Below, piece after piece: positions 8,995 to 16,876 of a stretch of DNA of 64,000 nt. Position 1 is the first letter of the stretch, and each line of letters opens with the position of its first letter. The translations under genes and the position numbers were made by a program. This DNA comes from Paenibacillus oryzisoli (lineage in GTDB: Bacteria > Bacillota > Bacilli > Paenibacillales > NBRC-103111). Location of the stretch: NCBI RefSeq assembly GCF_001653565.1, contig NZ_LYPB01000094.1:83529-147528 (forward strand), written 5' to 3'. Below the pieces are notes generated by a model that ran no database searches, was not told the DNA's origin, and saw nothing but the letters and a program-made list of their open reading frames with translations.

Positions 8995-9182
8995 TTACAG
9001 TTTATAATCAATCAGTTTCCCGTCAGAATCGATAACCTGGACATAACGCTCCCCAGTTGGCTCTTGCCGAATACGCTTACCATTTTCTATATAAAAATGG
9101 GAGCCCCAGCTTTTCTCGCTTTATCTTGTACGGATTTTTCAATTTTCTTGTAAATTTCATCCAGTTCCTTTTCCGTCTTCAA
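8995..9182 (-). pseudogene. Frameshifted small gene of unknown function
   Basis: A TTG start at 9182 follows AGAGGTGG and reads LKTEKELDEIYKKIEKSVQ DKARKA in a helical, charged stretch. The frame then hits TAG, but the neighbouring frame continues at the same point as SWGSHFYIENGKRIRQEP...VQVIDSDGKLIDYKL and stops at 8995. The two halves join sensibly at AAAGCT, so a single-base indel is the simplest explanation. An intact product would be about 62 residues. Function unknown; a sequencing error cannot be excluded. Confidence 0.5.
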
Positions 9183-9411
9183 GCCAGTCACCACCTCTGA
9201 TTAACTTTCTTCTCATTATATCACACTACGACCAGACATAATCCCAACAGCTAACCCTATTAGTTAAGTAGCTAAATTGGCTTCTATCGTAATCCTACGA
9301 TGAAGAACGTCCGTAATTTTACTCCACCAAGTCACCAACTATCTCTCCCCCACCTGCTGAATGGAACATAGATCAACCGTTCCCTCCTCCGTGCTTCCCT
9401 CCATATCTCCA

Positions 9412-9471
9412 CAAAAAAACACAGCCCCTCACGCGACACCCCAATCGGGTATTCGCACAAAGAGACTGTGT
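9412..9471 (-). terminator. Terminator of the pur operon
   Basis: On the minus strand ACACAG...CTGTGT arms enclose nested GCG/CGC and CCC/GGG pairs, followed by seven T residues, about 30 nt after the purD stop. The rest of the 9183-9502 gap shows nothing else. Confidence 0.75.
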
Positions 9472-9502
9472 ATTTGTGTTAGCTAGCTGCCGTTCCTATA
9501 AC

Positions 9503-10768
9503 TTATCTCAATGCCTTCATTGCAATATCCGTCCGGTAATGCTTACCCTCAAAATGAATCCGATCCGCATCCGCATAAGCTTTCTGACGAGCTTCTACGA
9601 TGTCCTTGCCAAGGCCCGTGATCCCGAGCACGCGCCCACCATTGGTGACGATTTGCCCGTTCTCATCAACTGCGGTACCCGCGTGGAACACTAATGCATC
9701 TTGCACTTGATCCAGTCCCGTAATTGGCAATCCCTTCGGATACGGACCAGGGTATCCTGGGGAAGCGACGATGACACAGACTGCGGCTTGCTCGCTCCAC
9801 TCGATTGGCTGCTCAGCCAACGTACCGTTGTTGATCGCTAGAAAAATATCCAGCAAATCCGTTTGCAATCGCGGCAAAATGACTTGCGTCTCAGGGTCAC
9901 CGAAGCGCGCGTTGAACTCGATGGTTTTTACACCGTTCGGAGTCAAAATCAGACCCGCGTACAGCACGCCCTTGAACGGACGGCCTTCTGCTACCATCGC
10001 ATCGGCTGTCGGTTGAACGATGTTCACAAGTGCTTCTTGCACGATGGACTCAGGAATATGTGGAAGTGGGGAGTATGTACCCATTCCGCCTGTATTCGGT
10101 CCTTTATCATTATCAAAAACCGGCTTATGATCCTGCGAAGGCACCATCAAACGCACCGTCGAACCATCCACGAACGCCAGCAAGGACATTTCTTGCCCGG
10201 TCAGGAACTCCTCGATCACGACGCTTGCGCCTGCCGATGCCCCAAAAACCTGCCCAACCATGATGTCCTTCAACGCAGCTTCGGCTTCTTCCATCGTTTG
10301 GGCAACAGTAACGCCTTTACCAGCGGCTAAGCCGTCAGCTTTAATAACGATTGGCGCTGTCTGCGAGCGCAAGTATGCCAGTGCTGGCTCGTATGCGTCG
10401 AACGACTCGTAAGCAGCTGTAGGGATGCTGTATTTTTTGAGCAGCTGCTTCATGAACACTTTGCTGCCTTCGATAATCGCTGCGTTGGCGCGAGGGCCGA
10501 ATGCTGCGATGCCTTTGGACTCCAGATGATCGACCAAACCTGCCGCTAACGGATCATCAGGCGCGACCATAACCAAATCAATTGCCTGCTCCTTGGCAAA
10601 TGTAGAGATCTCTTCGAACTGTAGTTCCGTAATCGGCACGCATTCCGCTAAGCCAGCGATACCGCCGTTGCCTGGTGCGCAGAACAGTTTGCTGACCTTC
10701 GGGCTTTTGCTAAGTGCCCATACAATCGCATGCTCACGTCCGCCACGTCCAATAACTAATACACGCAT
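9503..10768 (-). CDS. purD: Phosphoribosylamine-glycine ligase (GAR synthetase)
   Basis: 421 residues, normal length. It joins 5-phosphoribosylamine and glycine with ATP (second step of de novo purine synthesis). Seen: MRVLVIGRGGREHAI dinucleotide-like N-terminus, ATP-grasp core VIKADGLAAGKGVTV, GGMGTYSPLPHIPE and NARFGDPETQVILPR. ATG at 10768 follows GAGAGGGGA. Last gene of the operon, 67 bp after purH and directly before the terminator. Confidence 0.97.
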   Translation of the reverse strand: MRVLVIGRGGREHAIVWALSKSPKVSKLFCAPGNGGIAGLAECVPITELQFEEISTFAKEQAIDLVMVAPDDPLAAGLVDHLESKGIAAFGPRANAAIIEGSKVFMKQLLKKYSIPTAAYESFDAYEPALAYLRSQTAPIVIKADGLAAGKGVTVAQTMEEAEAALKDIMVGQVFGASAGASVVIEEFLTGQEMSLLAFVDGSTVRLMVPSQDHKPVFDNDKGPNTGGMGTYSPLPHIPESIVQEALVNIVQPTADAMVAEGRPFKGVLYAGLILTPNGVKTIEFNARFGDPETQVILPRLQTDLLDIFLAINNGTLAEQPIEWSEQAAVCVIVASPGYPGPYPKGLPITGLDQVQDALVFHAGTAVDENGQIVTNGGRVLGITGLGKDIVEARQKAYADADRIHFEGKHYRTDIAMKALR

Positions 10769-10835
10769 TGCTGAAATCCCCTCTCATGGGGAATGCCCAC
10801 GGTCCCCTTACGAATCGTGAGCATTCTCAATTGTT

Positions 10836-12383
10836 TTAGTGTTTAAAATGACGAACGCCTGTCATGACCATCGCAATACCATTTTCGTTGGCAACGCGAA
10901 TGGATTCTTCGTCTTTGATGGAGCCGCCTGGTTGAATCACCGCAGTGATGCCGGCTTTAGCTGCCATTTCGAGCGTGTCGCCCATCGGGAAGAAAGCATC
11001 GGACGAAAGGACGGAGCCTTTCGATTTGTCGCCAGCTTGCTCGATCGCGATTTTTGCTGCGCCAACACGGTTCATTTGACCCGCGCCTACGCCAACAGTC
11101 ATATCATCAGCCACAAGAACGATGGCATTAGATTTAACGTGCTTAACGACTTTCCATGCGAAAAGCAATTGCTTCATCTCTTCCGCTGTCGGTTGACGCT
11201 CGGAAACGACTTTCAAATCGGCTTCTGTCAGTTGGTAAGCATCGCTAGCTTGTACCAGCATGCCGCCTTCAACTGTTGTGATCACTGGCTGAGACTCACG
11301 ACCAGCAATCGTATCCAAACCGGCTACTTTCAGTAGGCGGATGTTTTTCTTTTTAGCCAGAATATCAAGCGCTTCTGGAGTAAAATCTGGCGCGATGACG
11401 ATTTCCAAGAAAATCTCATGCAGCAATTGTGCAGTCGCTTCGTCGATCGCACGGTTCGCAGCCACGATACCACCGAAGATGGACGTCGGGTCAGCATTGT
11501 ACGCTTTCGTGTAAGCTTCAAGCACGTTCGTTCCGATACCTACGCCGCAAGGGTTCATGTGCTTAACGGCAACAACCGCAGGCTCGCTGAACTCTTTTAC
11601 AATTTGAAGGGCTGTATTAGCGTCATTAATATTGTTGTAGGATAATTCCTTACCGTGTAATTGTTCAGCCGTTGTAATGTTGCCAGCAGCTGCATTCGGC
11701 GTGCGGTAGAACGCTGCGCTTTGGTGCGGGTTTTCGCCGTAGCGAAGCTCTTGCATTTTCTCAAACGTTACTGTGTAACGCTCTGGGTAAGGCTCACCTT
11801 GGAGGCCAGTCAAATAGTCGCCGATCAAAGCATCGTAAGCGCCCGTGTGACGGAACACTTTTGCAGCAAGCGTTTTACGCGTAGCAAGTGTCGTGTCGCC
11901 CGTCTCTTGCACTTCTTCCAACACTTTCGCATAGTCATTCGTGTCTACGATAACGGAAACGAAAGCATGGTTTTTCGCTGCGGAACGAAGCATGGTAGGT
12001 CCACCGATATCGATGTTCTCGATCGCATCTTCATACGTAACATCAGGCTTCGCAATCGTCTCTGCAAAAGGATACAAATTCACGACAACCAGATCAATGT
12101 ACTCAAGGCCAAGCTCTTTCATGCTCGCTTGGTGCTCTTCGTTGTCACGAACAGCCAGAAGTCCGCCATGCACGTTCGGGTGAAGTGTTTTCACACGGCC
12201 GTCCATAATTTCTGGGAACCCTGTAACCTCGGAAATACCGATAACCGGTACCCCTTTATCCTTTAACAAACTAAGCGTACCACCTGTGGAAATGATCTCA
12301 ACGCCCAGCTTTGACAGCTCGCTCGCGAATTCAACGATGCCCGTTTTATCGAAAACGGAGATCAGTGCTCTTTTGATTGCCAC
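10836..12383 (-). CDS. purH: Bifunctional AICAR formyltransferase / IMP cyclohydrolase
   Basis: 515 residues. The N-terminal MGS-like domain (about 1-195: ALISVFDKTGIVEFA, GRVKTLHPNVHGGLL) closes IMP. The C-terminal domain formylates AICAR and has RYGENPHQ, the catalytic VAVKHMNPCGVG and GVGAGQMNRV. The start is GTG at 12383, preceded by AAGGAGGAAGC; no ATG fits better. It catalyses the last two steps to IMP. It is separated from purN by 1.19 kb of repeat array, so its message must extend through that array unless an internal promoter exists. Confidence 0.97.
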   Translation of the reverse strand: MAIKRALISVFDKTGIVEFASELSKLGVEIISTGGTLSLLKDKGVPVIGISEVTGFPEIMDGRVKTLHPNVHGGLLAVRDNEEHQASMKELGLEYIDLVVVNLYPFAETIAKPDVTYEDAIENIDIGGPTMLRSAAKNHAFVSVIVDTNDYAKVLEEVQETGDTTLATRKTLAAKVFRHTGAYDALIGDYLTGLQGEPYPERYTVTFEKMQELRYGENPHQSAAFYRTPNAAAGNITTAEQLHGKELSYNNINDANTALQIVKEFSEPAVVAVKHMNPCGVGIGTNVLEAYTKAYNADPTSIFGGIVAANRAIDEATAQLLHEIFLEIVIAPDFTPEALDILAKKKNIRLLKVAGLDTIAGRESQPVITTVEGGMLVQASDAYQLTEADLKVVSERQPTAEEMKQLLFAWKVVKHVKSNAIVLVADDMTVGVGAGQMNRVGAAKIAIEQAGDKSKGSVLSSDAFFPMGDTLEMAAKAGITAVIQPGGSIKDEESIRVANENGIAMVMTGVRHFKH

Positions 12384-12426
12384 TATGCTTCCTCCTTAGG
12401 GAATGGGATTGTATGTGAATGAATGC

Positions 12427-13500
12427 TTAGTGATGTAAAACATCACTAAAGCGGATATTTCTTGCGGGATGCCCTACTTAGTGATGAAAAACATCACTAA
12501 ACACACGACACTCCCACTTTGCGGGGCATATTCGACTCTTTAGTGATGAAAAACATCACTAAATACACGACACTCCCACTTTGCGGAGCATATTCGACTC
12601 TTTAGTGATGAAAAACATCACTAAATACACGACACTCCCACTTTGCGGAGCATATTCGACTCTTTAGTGATGAAAAACATCACTAAATACACGACACTCC
12701 CACTTTGCGGAGCATATTCGACTCTTTAGTGATGAAAAACATCACTAAATACACGACACTCCCACTTTGCGGAGCATATTCGACTCTTTAGTGATGAAAA
12801 ACATCACTAAATACACGACACTCCCACTTTGCGGAGCATATTCGACTCTTTAGTGATGAAAAACATCACTAAATACACGACACTCCCACTTTGCGGAGCA
12901 TATTCGACTCTTTAGTGATGAAAAACATCACTAAATACACGACACTCCCACTTTGCGGAGCATATTCGACTCTTTAGTGATGAAAAACATCACTAAATAC
13001 ACGACACTCCCACTTTGCGGAGCATATTCGACTCTTTAGTGATGAAAAACATCACTAAATACACGACACTCCCACTTTGCGGAGCATATTCGACTCTTTA
13101 GTGATGAAAAACATCACTAAATACACGACACTCCCACTTTGCGGAGCATATTCGACTCTTTAGTGATGAAAAACATCACTAAATACACGACACTCCCACT
13201 TTGCGGAGCATATTCGACTCTTTAGTGATGAAAAACATCACTAAATACACGACACTCCCACTTTGCGGAGCATATTCGACTCTTTAGTGATGAAAAACAT
13301 CACTAAATACACGACACTCCCACTTTGCGGAGCATATTCGACTCTTTAGTGATGAAAAACATCACTAAATACACGACACTCCCACTTTGCGGAGTATATT
13401 CGACTCTTTAGTGATGAAAAACATCACTAAACACACAACACTCCCACTTTGCGGAGCATATTCGACTCTTTAGTGATGAAAAACATCACTAAGAGTCGAA
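12427..13500. repeat. 62-bp tandem array with 17 palindromic hairpins inside the pur operon
   Basis: Palindromes with 10-bp arms TTTAGTGATG/CATCACTAAA and an AAAAA loop recur every 62 bp exactly, from 12479 to 13471 (17 copies). A degenerate one (AAAAC-side changed, TGTAAAACAT) lies at 12428. Interior units are identical; changes occur in the first unit (12479) and the last three (13347, 13409, 13471), as in arrays that grow by internal duplication. Each unit also holds CTCC...GGAG arms. The unit length is not a multiple of 3, so it is not a coding repeat. It fills the purN-purH gap; 13501-13572 shows nothing else. Confidence 0.95.
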
Positions 13501-13572
13501 GTAGAACGTCTAGCGCTATATAAAAAATGATAAGTGCCACACACGCACCCATGCGCGTGTCGTTTCCAAACC

Positions 13573-14184
13573 CTACTTCCGCACGCTCACCCTGCGGCCG
13601 TCCAAGCTCACGCGGCCCTCGCGCAGCCACCGCACAACCTGCGGCAGCAGCACGTGCTCGGCCGCATGGATTCGCTCCGTGAGCGAATCGGCTGTCTCGT
13701 GCTCGTGGATTTCCACGGCACGCTGAGCGATGATCGGGCCGGAATCCAGCCCGCCATCGACGAAATGCACCGTGACGCCTGTCTGCTTCACGCCATACTC
13801 AACCGCCTGTTCCACAGCGCGCACGCCGGGGAACGATGGCAACAACGACGGATGAATGTTAATCATCCGCCCGAAGAACGGCTCAACCAGCACATTCGTA
13901 ATAATCCGCATGTATCCTGCCATCACGACCAGATCAACCTGCCGATCCTGTAGCTCTTTCAAGATCAACGTCTCATAAGCCTCACGGCTCGCGTATTCCT
14001 TCGGGTTAAAGGCAAAGACAGGTACCTTCGCTTCCTTGGCCCGCTCGATAACGAACGCCTGTGGGCGGTCACAGACAAGAAGCTCGATGCTAACATCAAG
14101 CTTCCCCTTCTGTACCTGATCCACAATGGCCTGGAAATTCGAGCCGCTGCCTGAAGCCATCACCGCAATGCGATAAGGCTGCAT
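13573..14184 (-). CDS. purN: Phosphoribosylglycinamide formyltransferase
   Basis: 203 residues. It transfers a formyl group from 10-formyl-THF to GAR (third step). Motifs: IAVMASGSGSNFQAIVDQ, LVVMAGYMRII, the catalytic NIHPSLLPSFPG and VHFVDGGLDSGPII. Its ATG shares one base with the purM stop (TAATG), and AAGGAG lies inside the purM 3' end, so translation is coupled. The 62-bp array follows immediately downstream. Confidence 0.97.
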   Translation of the reverse strand: MQPYRIAVMASGSGSNFQAIVDQVQKGKLDVSIELLVCDRPQAFVIERAKEAKVPVFAFNPKEYASREAYETLILKELQDRQVDLVVMAGYMRIITNVLVEPFFGRMINIHPSLLPSFPGVRAVEQAVEYGVKQTGVTVHFVDGGLDSGPIIAQRAVEIHEHETADSLTERIHAAEHVLLPQVVRWLREGRVSLDGRRVSVRK

Positions 14185-15224
14185 TAGACGTCAGCTCCTT
14201 GGAACGTAACAACACGCTCTCCTTCGGTTACAACACCTAGACGGTATGCTTTCTCGCCTTGTGCTTGGGCTGCAGCGATTGCTTTCTCTGCATCGTCAGC
14301 TGCCACGATCACAACCATCCCGATTCCCATGTTGAATGTGCGGAACATATCGTTATTCGTGATGTTACCTACACGTTGCATCAAGGAGAAGATTGGAAGG
14401 ATCGGCCATGATCCGTATTGGATATCCACGTTCACGCCATCCGGCAGAACCCGCGGAATATTTTCGATGAAACCGCCGCCTGTGATATGCGCCATCCCTT
14501 TAATCGCTACGTCTTCCAACATAGCAAGAACTGGCTTCACATACAGCTTCGTTGGCTCAAGCAACACGTTGCCAAGCTTGTCGCCAAGCTCATCCACATG
14601 CCCTTGAAGCGTATATCCGTTATCTTCTAGCAAAAGCTTGCGCACAAGCGAGAACCCGTTGCTGTGTACACCGCTTGAAGCTAGTCCTAGCACGACATCT
14701 CCAGGACGGATCGTTGTTCCGTCGATGATCTTTTTCTTGTCGACGATTCCAACCGTAAAGCCAGCAATGTCATACTCCCCTTCAGCATACATGCCCGGCA
14801 TTTCCGCCGTTTCGCCACCGATTAGTGAGCAACCTGATTGCGCACAACCGTCGGCGATCCCTTTAATGATCGCTTCAATTTTCTCTGGAATGACTTTGTC
14901 ACAAGCGAGATAGTCTAGGAAGAACAACGGCTCTGCGCCTTGCACGATAATATCGTTCACGCACATCGCAACCGCGTCAATCCCAATCGTATCATGCTTA
15001 TCCATGGCAAAAGCAATCTTCAGCTTCGTGCCCACGCCGTCCGTACCCGATACGAGTACAGGCTCCTCATACTTGTCTTTGTTCAAGCTGAACAGCCCGC
15101 CGAAGCCTCCGAGATCTGTTAACACTTCCGGACGGAATGTCCGTTTTACGTGCTTTTTCATCCGTTCTACTGCTTCGTTCCCCGCCGCGATATCGACGCC
15201 AGCCTTTTTATAAGCATCCGACAC
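14184..15224 (-). CDS. purM: Phosphoribosylformylglycinamidine cyclo-ligase (AIR synthetase)
   Basis: 346 residues from GTG at 15224, the family's usual length. AAGGAG lies 9 nt upstream, and VSDAYKKAGVDIAAGNEAV is the normal N-terminus; the 28 codons upstream are not supported. Motifs: DGVGTKLKIAF, DYLACDKV, GGETAEMPGMY, ITGGGFIENIPR. It closes FGAM to AIR with ATP. Overlaps purN by one base. Confidence 0.97.
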   Translation of the reverse strand: MSDAYKKAGVDIAAGNEAVERMKKHVKRTFRPEVLTDLGGFGGLFSLNKDKYEEPVLVSGTDGVGTKLKIAFAMDKHDTIGIDAVAMCVNDIIVQGAEPLFFLDYLACDKVIPEKIEAIIKGIADGCAQSGCSLIGGETAEMPGMYAEGEYDIAGFTVGIVDKKKIIDGTTIRPGDVVLGLASSGVHSNGFSLVRKLLLEDNGYTLQGHVDELGDKLGNVLLEPTKLYVKPVLAMLEDVAIKGMAHITGGGFIENIPRVLPDGVNVDIQYGSWPILPIFSLMQRVGNITNNDMFRTFNMGIGMVVIVAADDAEKAIAAAQAQGEKAYRLGVVTEGERVVTFQGADV

Positions 15225-15343
15225 TGACCAACACTCCTTAGTTTGTCTATATATGGGGGAGGTCGTTAGACCCCCGTTTTCTCTCTTTTTTCCTGACCGT
15301 GGCCCCAATGCTGCCCCTAATCAGCCTTTAGCTGAATCATCCT

Positions 15344-16876
15344 TTAATCACAAGCACAACCGACCTTCGTCACATCAACAATTTCCGTTGGATAGCTGTT
15401 ATCGAAACAAGCCGTACAATATCCGCTCTCTTTGCCTGCGGAACCTTGACCGATTGAATCCAGCAGTCCATCCTTGGTTAAAAAATGAAGCGAATCCGCG
15501 TTGATTGCCTTACGAATCTCTTCGATAGAGTTCATCGCCGCGATAAGCTCTTTGCGATCTGGCGTATCAATCCCGTAGTAACATGGGTTCATAAATGGCG
15601 GCGAAGAAATCCGCACATGAACCTCCGTTGCCCCTGCTTCACGAAGCAGGTTGACGATGCGTAAGGACGTTGTCCCACGAACGATGGAGTCATCGATCAT
15701 CACGACACGCTTGCCTTCGACCACCTTGCGAACGGCGCTCAGCTTCATTTTGACACCTTGCTCACGAAGCTCTTGGCTTGGAATGATGAACGTCCGGCCT
15801 GTGTAGCGGTTTTTGATCAGACCCAGCTCATAAGGAATCCCGGTTTGTTCCGCAAAACCAATCGCAGCTGAAATACTGGAATCCGGCACGCCGGTTACAA
15901 TGTCCGCATCCACGAATGCTTCCATCGCCAGTCGTTTACCCATCCGTTTACGAGCGGAATGAATATTGACGGTATCAATGTCGCTGTCTGGACGAGCAAA
16001 ATAGATGTATTCCATCGCACAAATCGCGCGCTTGCTGCCTTCTGCAAAACGTTCCGAACGGAAGCCATCACGATCAATCACGATGATCTCGCCAGGTTGT
16101 ACATCACGGAAATAGGTTGCCCCAACCGCATCGAAGGCACAAGTCTCTGACGCGAACAAGTAGGATTCACCCAGACGACCGATCATGAACGGACGCAAGC
16201 CGTTTGGATCAAGTGCAGCAATCAATTTATCTTTGGTGATAATAAGGAAGGCGAAACCGCCGATGACTTGATTCATCGCATCCTTAACGGCATCAACAAT
16301 ATCATCATGCTCGGAGCGAGCAATCAGATGCGCCATAACTTCAGTATCACTTGTTGTTTGGAAAATGGAACCCTTCCGCTCCAGTTCACGTTTGATAATG
16401 TTGGCATTATCAAGATTCCCGTTCGTTGCAATCGCTAGATCGCCTTCGCGGTATTTGAACACGAGTGGCTGTGCATTCGCAAGCTTGCTTTCGCCTGCTG
16501 TTGAATAGCGCACATGCGCGATAGCCGTTGAACCCGTAAGTGGATGCAAGTTATCATTTGTAAAAACTTCCTTCGCAAGTCCCATCCCACGGTAATAGTT
16601 GAATTTGCCTCCATCGACTGTACAGATGCCGGCACTTTCCTGTCCACGATGCTGAAGGGCGTGCAGCCCGTAATAGCATAGGGAGGAAGCTTCGGGATGA
16701 CCATACACCCCGAACACCCCGCACTCTTCATTCAGCTTATCGAACAATCCGCCTTGGCCGCCAATACCTTCGTTGTAGTAGTCACCTGTCCAAAGCTCGT
16801 GCTGGCCTCCAGCTAGTTGCACTAGTGGAGCCTCAGGAAGCTTCAGGGCCTTGGATTGCTTTACGCCATTAGACAT
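15344..16876 (-). CDS. purF: Amidophosphoribosyltransferase
   Basis: 510 residues. First committed step: PRPP + Gln to phosphoribosylamine. A 51-residue leader precedes the N-terminal nucleophile Cys52 (NEECGVFGVYG) exposed after processing; Bacillus leaders are much shorter. GATase features: HALQHRGQESAGI, ATNGNLDN. The PRPP loop is VVMIDDSIVRGTTS. Cys residues in MNPCYYG and SGYCTACFDN fit the 4Fe-4S site. ATG at 16876 lies inside purL (16-base overlap). About 120 bp separate it from purM. Confidence 0.97.
   Translation of the reverse strand: MSNGVKQSKALKLPEAPLVQLAGGQHELWTGDYYNEGIGGQGGLFDKLNEECGVFGVYGHPEASSLCYYGLHALQHRGQESAGICTVDGGKFNYYRGMGLAKEVFTNDNLHPLTGSTAIAHVRYSTAGESKLANAQPLVFKYREGDLAIATNGNLDNANIIKRELERKGSIFQTTSDTEVMAHLIARSEHDDIVDAVKDAMNQVIGGFAFLIITKDKLIAALDPNGLRPFMIGRLGESYLFASETCAFDAVGATYFRDVQPGEIIVIDRDGFRSERFAEGSKRAICAMEYIYFARPDSDIDTVNIHSARKRMGKRLAMEAFVDADIVTGVPDSSISAAIGFAEQTGIPYELGLIKNRYTGRTFIIPSQELREQGVKMKLSAVRKVVEGKRVVMIDDSIVRGTTSLRIVNLLREAGATEVHVRISSPPFMNPCYYGIDTPDRKELIAAMNSIEEIRKAINADSLHFLTKDGLLDSIGQGSAGKESGYCTACFDNSYPTEIVDVTKVGCACD

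Noticed and set aside
12427..13500. CRISPR array
   Set aside because: Palindromes are evenly spaced, but the sequences between them are identical, and no cas genes are present. It is a plain tandem repeat.
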